Below are positions 49,524 through 55,943 of a stretch of 64,000 nt of DNA, piece after piece. A program made the position numbers and the translations under genes. This DNA comes from Rudanella lutea DSM 19387 (lineage in GTDB: Bacteria; Bacteroidota; Bacteroidia; Cytophagales; Spirosomataceae). The stretch is from positions 1,890,277 through 1,954,276 of the forward strand of contig NZ_KB913013.1 of assembly GCF_000383955.1 (NCBI RefSeq), in the 5' to 3' direction. The notes below the pieces were generated by a model, which did no database searches, was not told where the DNA came from, and was given only the letters and a program-made list of their open reading frames with translations. Positions within the stretch are counted from its first letter, which is position 1. Every line of letters starts with the position of its first letter.

Positions 49524-50090
49524 TCAGCCTGGATTCATAATGCTGTAGTCCTGCTTGCGGAAGATAAGCGACAAAATGAGTGCCGGGAATACCGTCATGA
49601 GCGACTTTTTGAGGAGTTCGTCCCAAATCAGCTCGGCGGGTTGGGTGGCTTTGGTTTTGGCGATCTGAGCCGCAAACGCTTCTTCGCTGAACTGCTTCAC
49701 AAAAGCAGCCTTGTCGCTCGTCTGAAACGTCAGCAGATCGGCAATATAACGGGTAAACAGGTCGGCATCGACAAAGCTGATGAAGAGGTAAATAAACCAG
49801 CCTGTCAGCAGGGCCGCCACCACATTGATCACGTAGCAGATGGTGAGCCCCTCCCACAGGTGCAACATACCCCGGTTGATGTACTTGCGGTAGTACCAGA
49901 GCGTAGTACCCATGGCGATAAGGTAAAACCCAAAGTCGAGCGGACGCATGGAACGCACGTACAACACCGACTGGACATCCATCCCGTACAGCACCAGCAA
50001 ATACGTAATCGCCAAAGCGCCCGTGATGGCCCCGGCAATGAGCGGAACGCGGAGTAGTGGGTGCGAAAAAAAAGAAGTTTCAGCAGACAT
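49524..50090 (-). CDS. DUF4199 domain membrane protein, copy A
   Basis: 188 aa, four membrane helices with the same order as its downstream neighbour: VPLIAGAITGALAITYLLVL, FGFYLIAMGTTLWYYRKYIN, LHLWEGLTICYVINVVAALL and a C-terminal helix ending FRKQDYSIMNPG. Identity with copy B is low by eye, so this is an old duplication. It is the first gene of a likely four-gene unit DUF4199 - DUF4199 - gldF - vanZ. A simple-word inverted repeat separates it from the dihydroorotase-like gene upstream. Confidence 0.85.
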   Translation of the reverse strand: MSAETSFFSHPLLRVPLIAGAITGALAITYLLVLYGMDVQSVLYVRSMRPLDFGFYLIAMGTTLWYYRKYINRGMLHLWEGLTICYVINVVAALLTGWFIYLFISFVDADLFTRYIADLLTFQTSDKAAFVKQFSEEAFAAQIAKTKATQPAELIWDELLKKSLMTVFPALILSLIFRKQDYSIMNPG

Positions 50091-50141
50091 AGTTCAACAA
50101 GTAATGGCCAAAGGGCTGGGAATTAAGAGTTAAGAGTTGGG

Positions 50142-50183
50142 AGTTAAGAGTTGACCGAAGCACCCAACTGTTAACTCTTAACT
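50142..50183. repeat. Simple-word hairpin overlapping the end of the dihydroorotase-like gene
   Basis: AGTTAAGAGTT (50142-50152) pairs perfectly with AACTCTTAACT (50173-50183). The right arm includes the stop codon (50178-50180), and its words run on into the last codons of the gene. Confidence 0.6.
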
Positions 50184-51485
50184 GTAACTTCTCCCCCAAA
50201 GCTTCCCTCCCCGAATGGTGCCGAGCACCCGCCCGGTGAGCGTTTGGCCCAGAAACGGTGAATTTTTTGATTTGGAAACCGAACGATCGAACGTCCAGGT
50301 TCCCGACGGATCGAACAAGGTGAACGTAGCCGGCTCGCCCTCGGCAAGAGTACTCGTGGGTAGCCGCAACACGCGCCGGGGGCCGGTGGTCAGGGCCGCA
50401 ATCAACTGCCCCAACGGCAGACCGGGGTTGTGCGACATAAGGGCCCCAAAAACGGTCTCCAGGCCGGTCATGCCAAACTCAGCGTGATCAAACTCAACCT
50501 GCTTGCTTTCGTCGTCCTGCGGGCTGTGATCCGACACAATGGCGTCGATGGTACCATCCGCCAGGCCGGCCCACAGTGCCTCCACATCGGCCCGCGACCG
50601 GAAAGGCGGGTTTACTTTCAAAAACGTATCGAAACCGGCGAGGGCCGTATCATCGAACACCAGCTGATGGGCAGCTACATCGCAACTCACGGGGAGGCCC
50701 TGCTCTTTGGCTTGCCGAATCAGTTCCACCGATTTGGCAGTTGAGAGGCAGGAGAAATGCAACATGGGCACGGTGTTGGGTTTTTTTTGGATCGCTTCGG
50801 TGTCGCCCAGCACGTAGGCCAGCAGGCGCAGGTCGCGGGCTACCATCAGCTCCTCAGCCATGGCGGGCATTCCTTTCAAACCCAGCAGGGTACTCTGCAC
50901 GCCCTCGTGCATCTGCCCGAAGCGGGTCAGGCCGGTTTCTTCGGGGCGGTTCATGAGCAAACCGCCCAACGGCCGAAGATATTGTAGCGTTTTGAGCAAC
51001 AGATCGGCGTTTTGCAGGGGGTGATCCCCATCCGAAAACGCAACGGCTCCTGCATGGTGCAGGTCGATCATGTCGGTGAAATCTTCGCCCTTAGCCCCCT
51101 TCGTGATAGCCGCAATAGGGTGCACCGCTACGGGTTGGCCCTCAGCCATGCGCCGGACGTAGCCGAGCGTGTCTTTTGAATCCACCACAGGGCGCGTATT
51201 GGGCAGTATGGCAATATCGGTAAACCCACCGGCTACGGCGGCCCGGCAGGCACTGGTAAGATCTTCTTTTTGCTCAAAACCGGGGTCTCCTGTCGACACC
51301 CGCATATCGACCCAACCGGCCGACAGGTGCAGGTTAGGTAACTCAATCACCTGCGTGTGTTCGGGCGCATCGATCCGGTCGGCAATCTGACGAATCAATC
51401 CGTTTTCGATGAGCACGTCGCGCGTCAGGCCGTTAAAAGCCGACTCAGCATGGATAATGTGCGCGGAACGAAGAAGAATGGACAT
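50178..51485 (-). CDS. Dihydroorotase-like amidohydrolase lacking the HxH metal motif
   Basis: 435 aa. The overall sequence is that of type I dihydroorotases: LPNTRPVVDSKDTLGYV, LHFSCLSTAKSVELIRQAKE, DVAAHQLVFDD and the DGTIDAIVSDHSPQDDESK block with the catalytic Asp. But the N-terminal metal motif, normally HxHLREPG, reads DMRVSTGDPGFEQKEDL, and the HCED-type block reads MNRPEETG. An active binuclear zinc site therefore looks unlikely. Such HxH-less relatives can act as non-catalytic partners of aspartate transcarbamoylase (PyrX-like). The gene starts at ATG 51485 and follows gcvH on the minus strand. Confidence 0.85.
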   Translation of the reverse strand: MSILLRSAHIIHAESAFNGLTRDVLIENGLIRQIADRIDAPEHTQVIELPNLHLSAGWVDMRVSTGDPGFEQKEDLTSACRAAVAGGFTDIAILPNTRPVVDSKDTLGYVRRMAEGQPVAVHPIAAITKGAKGEDFTDMIDLHHAGAVAFSDGDHPLQNADLLLKTLQYLRPLGGLLMNRPEETGLTRFGQMHEGVQSTLLGLKGMPAMAEELMVARDLRLLAYVLGDTEAIQKKPNTVPMLHFSCLSTAKSVELIRQAKEQGLPVSCDVAAHQLVFDDTALAGFDTFLKVNPPFRSRADVEALWAGLADGTIDAIVSDHSPQDDESKQVEFDHAEFGMTGLETVFGALMSHNPGLPLGQLIAALTTGPRRVLRLPTSTLAEGEPATFTLFDPSGTWTFDRSVSKSKNSPFLGQTLTGRVLGTIRGGKLWGRSYS

Positions 51486-51505
51486 AATGTTGGAGGTAAC
51501 ACCCT

Positions 51506-51533
51506 AAAAAAAAGGCCCCTGATGGAGCCTTTC
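51506..51533 (-). terminator. Intrinsic terminator of gcvH
   Basis: On the minus strand, stem AAAGGCTCC/GGGGCCTTT with one G-T pair, followed by eight T. It lies 20 bases past the gcvH stop and just before the dihydroorotase-like start. Confidence 0.85.
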
Positions 51534-51552
51534 CTCTATTCAAACGGTAAAC

Positions 51553-51936
51553 TTACTGACCGATTAATTCCTTGTACGCGTCGACACTCAGCAGGTCGTC
51601 GGGTTGGGCCGCATCGGCGGGTTTCACCTTCACAATCCAACCGGCTCCGTACGGGTCGGTGTTGACCAGTTCGGGCGATTTTTCGATCTCGGTGTTTACT
51701 TCCAGAATTTCGCCTTCGATGGGCAAAAACAGATCTGAAACTGTTTTTACGGCTTCGACCGAGCCAAACACGTCACCTTTGCTCAACGACTGACCAACGG
51801 TGTTGATGTCTACGTAAACAATATCGCCGAGTTCGTGCTGAGCGAAATCGGTAATCCCAACGACAGCCGATCCGTCGGCTTCAAATTTGATCCACTCGTG
51901 ATCCTGGGTGTACTTCAGTTCCTGGGGAAAGTTCAT
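51553..51936 (-). CDS. gcvH: Glycine cleavage system H protein
   Basis: 127 aa from the ATG at 51936 ([20 protein letters not shown]). The lipoyl-lysine lies in [20 protein letters not shown]; the rest, with IGDIVYVD-like [19 protein letters not shown] and a C-terminal [15 protein letters not shown], matches GcvH. The lipoylated arm carries the aminomethyl group between the P, T and L proteins. No gcvP or gcvT is in the window, so the system is dispersed, as usual in Bacteroidota. A strong terminator follows, so it is monocistronic. Confidence 0.96.
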   Translation of the reverse strand: MNFPQELKYTQDHEWIKFEADGSAVVGITDFAQHELGDIVYVDINTVGQSLSKGDVFGSVEAVKTVSDLFLPIEGEILEVNTEIEKSPELVNTDPYGAGWIVKVKPADAAQPDDLLSVDAYKELIGQ

Positions 51937-52061
51937 TGATCGCGCGATGTTTGCCCCGCAAAATACGGCAGTCCGGGCGGGATTTGCAAACACGAATCGG
52001 GGTTGGCCTATTCCAATTTATGGCCGTACATTCGTCCTTGTCAAAACCGAAACCCAACCTC

Positions 52062-52937
52062 ATGCTTCAGTGTCTGCTATCTATCGCGCTGCTTTTTCTC
52101 AGCTGCGCGTTCGCCAAAGCCCAGCTCATCAGCGACTCGCTTCAGATTGAAGGCCGTTATCGTTCGTTTCATTTCAACACCCCCACGCAGCCCCTCCGCC
52201 AACCGGCCCTTGTGTTTGTGATGCACGGGTCGGGCGGTAATGGCCGGGGCATGATGAAAGCCGCCCAGAAAATGGAACAAATAGCCGCTACGAGCAACAC
52301 GCTGGTGGTTTACCCCGATGGCTACAAACGGTACTGGAACGAGTGCCGCAAGGCGTCGCCCGCGCAGGCCAACCTCGACGATGTAAACGAGCAGGCTTTT
52401 TTCTCGGCCATGATCGGGTATTTCGTCCAGAAATACGGCGTCGATACGGAGCAGGTGTTTGCGGTAGGCACCTCGGGCGGGGGGCACATGGCCTACAAAC
52501 TGGCCCTGACCATGCCGCAGCAGTTCCGGGCCGTTACGGCCCTCATTGCCAACCTGCCCGACACCCCGAATCTGGATTGCGTTCCCTCGGGTAAGCCGGT
52601 GGCGGTGATGATCGTCAACGGGACCGACGACCCCATTAACCCCTATCAGGGCGGCCCGGTAGTACTGGGCAAAAACATGAACATGGGCGAGGTGCGCTCC
52701 ACCGACCGCACGGTTGCGTACTGGGCCGAACTGGCAGGCCATACCGGCACCCCCACGCACGAAACCCTGCCCGATACCGACCCCGCCGATGGCAAAACGG
52801 TCGAGCGGTTTGCCTACCACGCCCCCGGCAAGCCCGATGTGGTGCTGCTGAAAGTTAACGGCGGCAAACACGACTACCCCAACGATCTGGACGTACACGT
52901 TGAAGCCCTGAATTTTTTCCGGAAGCAGGTTCGATAA
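52062..52937 (+). CDS. Secreted esterase of the PHB depolymerase / LpqC type
   Basis: 291 aa from the ATG at 52062, which opens a signal peptide (MLQCLLSIALLFLSCAFAKA); the open frame to 51936 is upstream of it. The alpha/beta hydrolase core shows the oxyanion stretch VMHGSGGNGRGMM, VVYPDGYKRYWNECR, the nucleophile elbow VGTSGGGHMAYKLAL, an Asp near NGTDDPINPYQGG and a His in NGGKHDYPN. LpqC/Esterase_phd enzymes include polyhydroxybutyrate depolymerases and feruloyl or acetylxylan esterases. The substrate is not known. The Tat-exported aminotransferase-like gene follows after 13 bases. Confidence 0.88.
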   Translation: MLQCLLSIALLFLSCAFAKAQLISDSLQIEGRYRSFHFNTPTQPLRQPALVFVMHGSGGNGRGMMKAAQKMEQIAATSNTLVVYPDGYKRYWNECRKASPAQANLDDVNEQAFFSAMIGYFVQKYGVDTEQVFAVGTSGGGHMAYKLALTMPQQFRAVTALIANLPDTPNLDCVPSGKPVAVMIVNGTDDPINPYQGGPVVLGKNMNMGEVRSTDRTVAYWAELAGHTGTPTHETLPDTDPADGKTVERFAYHAPGKPDVVLLKVNGGKHDYPNDLDVHVEALNFFRKQVR

Positions 52938-52950
52938 ATTCCTAAGCCCC

Positions 52951-54258
52951 ATGTCAACCCCAACCAACCGCCGTTCTTTCTTAGGTAAACTGGCCCTCGC
53001 CGGGGGCGCCTTCTCCGCCAACAGCCTGTTTGCGCAGGCCCACGCAGCCGACTGGGCCGATGCCACCGCCCGCGTTGAGCGGCTCACCCCCCAACAGGCC
53101 GCGACCGACGAAGATTACTGGCACCGGATTCAGCAGGCGTACCCGGCCTCGTCGTCAAACATCCTGATTCTGAACAACGGGGGCGTATCGCCGGCTCCGC
53201 TCATTGTACAGCACGCCCTCGAACGGTACAACGCGCTCATCAATCAGGGGCCATCGTACTACATGTGGCGGATTCTGGATCAGGGTCGCGAGGCCGTGCG
53301 CGACAAACTGGCCCTGCTGGCAGGCACCCCGGCCGACGAAATCGCCATTAACCGAAACGCTACCGAAGCCCTGCTGACCGTGATTTACGGCCTTCCGCTC
53401 CAACGGGGCGACGAGGTGGTGGGCACCTTGCAGGATTACCCCAACGTGGTGCAGGCCTGGCGGCAACGGGCAAGCCGCGAGGGGGTGGTGTACAAACAGC
53501 TCAATTTTAACTTCCCCATCGAAGACGACGACGCCATTGTGCGCGCCTACGAGAAAGCCATTACGCCCCGCACTAAAATTCTGCACGTGACGCACGTGAT
53601 CAACTGGATGGGGCAGATTCTGCCGGTACAGAAAATCTGCCGGATGGCTAAACAGCGCGGGGTGGAAGTACTCGTAGACGGAGCGCACTCGTTTGGTCTG
53701 CTCGACTTTACCATTGGCGACCTCGGCTGCGACTATTTCGGCACGAGCCTGCACAAGTTTTTGTCGGCCCCGGTGGGTACGGGTATGCTCTGGATCAGGC
53801 GGGAGAAGATTGCCGGTGTCTGGCCGTTACTCTGCAACCCCAGCCCTAACAGTGCCGATATCCGCAAATTTGAAACGCTGGGCACCCGCAGTTTTGCAAT
53901 TGAGCAGGGCATTGGCGAAGCCCTCAATTTTCATAATGCCATTGGCACCAAACGCAAGGAAGAGCGCATCCGCTACCTCAAAAACTACTGGGCCGAGCGG
54001 GTGGTTAACCTCCCCGGTGTGCGCCTGCATACCTCGCTCAAGGCACCGTATTCGTGCGGTATCTGCGGGGTCAGCATCGACGGCATGACCATTGCCGAGC
54101 TGGAAAGCCAATTGTTTGGCAAATACAAGATCAACACCTCGCCCACGGTCTGGGAAAACATCAGTTGTGTGCGCGTAACCCCCCACGTCTACACCTCCCC
54201 CGCCGACCTCGACCGGCTGGTGATGGCCATTACGCAGATCGCCAAAAGCAAATCCTGA
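52951..54258 (+). CDS. Tat-exported aminotransferase class V-fold PLP enzyme
   Basis: 435 aa. N-terminal twin-arginine motif NRRSFLGKLALAGGAFSANS predicts folded export to the periplasm. The class V fold shows NRNATEALLTVIYGLPL, LVDGAHSFGLLDF with the PLP-contact Asp and His, and the PLP lysine in GTSLHKFLSAPVGTGMLW. The family includes cysteine desulfurases and isopenicillin N epimerase-like proteins; periplasmic relatives are common in Bacteroidota but not characterised. It is probably cotranscribed with the esterase 13 bases upstream. A 72-bp repeat (R1) begins seven bases after its stop. Confidence 0.9.
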   Translation: MSTPTNRRSFLGKLALAGGAFSANSLFAQAHAADWADATARVERLTPQQAATDEDYWHRIQQAYPASSSNILILNNGGVSPAPLIVQHALERYNALINQGPSYYMWRILDQGREAVRDKLALLAGTPADEIAINRNATEALLTVIYGLPLQRGDEVVGTLQDYPNVVQAWRQRASREGVVYKQLNFNFPIEDDDAIVRAYEKAITPRTKILHVTHVINWMGQILPVQKICRMAKQRGVEVLVDGAHSFGLLDFTIGDLGCDYFGTSLHKFLSAPVGTGMLWIRREKIAGVWPLLCNPSPNSADIRKFETLGTRSFAIEQGIGEALNFHNAIGTKRKEERIRYLKNYWAERVVNLPGVRLHTSLKAPYSCGICGVSIDGMTIAELESQLFGKYKINTSPTVWENISCVRVTPHVYTSPADLDRLVMAITQIAKSKS

Positions 54259-54264
54259 CCAACG

Positions 54265-54336
54265 CCACCGCCCGCCGTTTCCAACCTTTTCCTCGCTTTC
54301 AGACTCTTAGCTACGCAGACGTCTCGTTCTGTGTAG
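54265..54336 (+). repeat. Direct repeat R, copy 1 (72 bp)
   Basis: 72 bases matching 55408-55479 with two differences. They start CCACCGCCCGCCGTTTCC and end CGTTCTGTGTAG. In copy 2 the sequence forms the end of the split ORF at 55098-55453. The pair flanks the lipoprotein gene at 54623. Confidence 0.75.
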
Positions 54337-54388
54337 TTAACTCTGTAGCTCTGGGCCATCGAACCCGTAGTTCTAAACAAACTTGTCT

Positions 54389-54505
54389 TAAGTGAATGGA
54401 CAATGTAAAATGCATAATGAACAATTGTGTTAAATGCTGATAATCAACCATCTCATTGTCCATTTTACACTATTCATTTTACATTTAATTCTGCTCAACT
54501 ACTTA
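54389..54505 (+). mobile_element. E1 element copy c (117 bp)
   Basis: Bounded by TA at 54389-54390 and 54504-54505. Left end AAGTGAATGGACAATG, right end CTCAACTACT. It is close to the reverse complement of copy d (55201-55317), with the same 117-bp length and about 85-90% identity by eye. It is an intact, uninterrupted reference copy for the family. Confidence 0.75.
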
Positions 54506-54584
54506 TAGCCAGAAACCTTACAAAAAACTGTAAAAAAATTTGTGCCTATTTTACTCAGTCCAAGATATTTAGACTACTGACGTG

Positions 54585-54592
54585 TAAGTTTG
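54585..54592 (+). promoter_or_regulatory. Candidate -7 box (TAAGTTTG)
   Basis: Exact TAnnTTTG match 30 bases upstream of the lipoprotein ATG. No -33 TTTG at 19 bases. Confidence 0.35.
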
Positions 54593-54622
54593 AAGCATGG
54601 TTTAACATAACTGGTTACTATC

Positions 54623-55069
54623 ATGCTCAAACAAATTATCCTGCTCTGGTTCAGCATACTGAGCCTTGTCTTCACGCTGTCCTGCCGCAAAAAACAGCCC
54701 GAAATCATCGAGCCACCCGATCCATCTTGTGAGAATGGGAGCTGTTGCGATATAGGGCATAATGTAGAATTCCTGAAGCACCTTAACGGTGAACTTGCTT
54801 TCTACGATGGACGAACATCCCTACGCTTTAAGGAGGCTCAGTATATTCATAAGCTCTTCGACGGACCTGTTGGTATAAAAGGTTTTGGGGTATGCCCTCA
54901 AACGTATAACAAATTACCACGAATACCATACGATGGTCGAAACGCTGAGGAGGTGACCCAGTACAATTACAAAGTTTGGGGACGGGCCTGGAAGTCAAAA
55001 GAGGTCTTTGATTTTAGCGGTCTTCCACGAATCTTAATTGCAGTCGACCGAATGGAAGTAGTTAAGTAA
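54623..55069 (+). CDS. Small lipoprotein of unknown function
   Basis: 148 aa. Signal peptide MLKQIILLWFSILSLVFTLS followed by Cys21 in TLSCRKKQ, a clear lipobox. The mature part starts with a Pro/Glu linker and a Cys-rich patch (CENGSCCDIG) followed by a compact domain (GELAFYDGRTSLRFKE, GIKGFGVCPQTYNKLP, YNYKVWGRAWKSKEVFDFSG) likely to be beta-rich. The late block (VWGRAWKSKE, LPRILIAVDRMEVVK) resembles small exported Bacteroidota proteins with an OB-like fold, but no family is certain. It is flanked by R and E1 repeats. Base composition is richer in A and T than the neighbours, which hints at acquisition. Confidence 0.75.
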   Translation: MLKQIILLWFSILSLVFTLSCRKKQPEIIEPPDPSCENGSCCDIGHNVEFLKHLNGELAFYDGRTSLRFKEAQYIHKLFDGPVGIKGFGVCPQTYNKLPRIPYDGRNAEEVTQYNYKVWGRAWKSKEVFDFSGLPRILIAVDRMEVVK

Positions 55070-55097
55070 TCATTCTCTACATCAAATCCACATTCAC

Positions 55098-55453
55098 ATG
55101 CGAACATCTCTAATTTCACTTCTGCTTGGCATACTCATTGCTGGGGGGGGGTATCTCTTCACTTTATGCCCAACCGGGGCAATCCAAGTTTAAGCCCAAG
55201 TAAGTACTCGGACAAAATTAAATGTAAAATGAATAGTGTAAAATGTACAATGAGATGGGTGATTATCAGCAGGTAATACAATTGTTCATTATACATTTTA
55301 CATTGTCCATTCACTTACCTGCGCGAAAACAACCGGGCTTTCCAACAGCTAACGGCCTACGCTTCTGACGATGGGTGGCTGGAGTTTCGGGCTTACAGAC
55401 TACAAACCCACCGCCCGCCGTTTCCAACCTTTTCCTCACTTTCAGACTCTTAG
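55098..55453 (+). pseudogene. Small exported-protein ORF broken by a 9-G tract and by E1 copy d
   Basis: ATG 55098 opens a signal peptide (MRTSLISLLLGILIAGGG). At the run of nine G (55143-55151) the given frame shifts to a stop; with eight G it reads on into ISSLYAQPGQSKFKPK, a typical AxA-like cleavage region. There E1 copy d (55201-55317) interrupts. Removing the element with one TA joins KPK to YLRENNRAFQQLTAYASDDG and gives a clean ORF of 79 codons plus stop at 55451-55453; the total is divisible by three only after both repairs. The end overlaps repeat R2. No family recognised. Confidence 0.65.
55201..55317 (-). mobile_element. E1 element copy d (117 bp), inserted in an ORF
   Basis: Bounded by TA at 55201-55202 and 55316-55317, in reverse orientation to copy c. 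The flanks read CCCAAG-TA and TA-CCTGCG; with a single TA they restore an open frame across the site. This is the best evidence that E1 moves and duplicates TA on insertion, as Tc1/mariner (IS630)-type elements do. It has no coding capacity. Confidence 0.75.
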
Positions 55454-55479
55454 CTACGCAGACGTCTCGTTCTGAGTAG
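55408..55479 (+). repeat. Direct repeat R, copy 2 (72 bp)
   Basis: Second copy of the 72-bp repeat at 54265-54336, with two differences. It begins inside the end of the split ORF and ends 31 bases before the next lipoprotein ATG. Confidence 0.75.
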
Positions 55480-55510
55480 CTCGTATATCAACACAAATCT
55501 GTTACGCAAC

Positions 55511-55930
55511 ATGAACACCTTCTTTCACAAAACAGCAGCAACCCGCCGGGTAGGGGCCGTGCGTCTGCACCAGCAGAAGCGAAGAGGTCTGTTACTTCTG
55601 TGCACCTGTACGCTATGGCTACTGGGAGCTTCCTGTGAGCGAAAAGGCTCGGTAAGCCCCCAAAACGACTGTTTGGCGGGTGCCATTAAAGACCGTATTG
55701 TCGACGTGAAAGGAATCATGCGTCTGCAAGGCTCTCCAAGGGCACCCGAAACAACCTGGTACATCGTTCGCGAAAACCCTAATTCACTGCCTTTGGTCAT
55801 TTGCGGAGAAACCCCCAAAACACTTCAGGTGGAAGGCTTGCCCATTACTTTTTCGGGCGAAACGCAAACCCCAGCTTACATAGGCAGAGGGGCATTTGGG
55901 TATGTGAAACTGGAAAAATATTCAAACTAA
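55511..55930 (+). CDS. Small lipoprotein of unknown function
   Basis: 139 aa. The N-terminus is long and basic (MNTFFHKTAATRRVGAVRLH, QQKRRG), then a hydrophobic stretch ending in LGASC with Cys42, a good lipobox. The mature part has two Cys (NDCLAG and LVICGETP) and strands (GIMRLQGSPRAPETTWYIVR; LQVEGLPITFSGETQTPAYI) that suggest one compact beta domain. No family recognised. It lies 13 bases before the decayed protease gene on the same strand, so the two may have been one unit. A start after the basic stretch is not available, so the long n-region stands. Confidence 0.7.
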   Translation: MNTFFHKTAATRRVGAVRLHQQKRRGLLLLCTCTLWLLGASCERKGSVSPQNDCLAGAIKDRIVDVKGIMRLQGSPRAPETTWYIVRENPNSLPLVICGETPKTLQVEGLPITFSGETQTPAYIGRGAFGYVKLEKYSN

Positions 55931-55943
55931 ACTTTACACCTGT

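Larger units (their letters stand above)
54259..54622. other. Intergenic region with R1 and E1 repeats
   Basis: 364 bases without a gene. It contains repeat R1 (54265-54336), E1 copy c (54389-54505) and a possible -7 box (54585-54592) for the next lipoprotein gene. Nothing else was seen. Confidence 0.6.
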
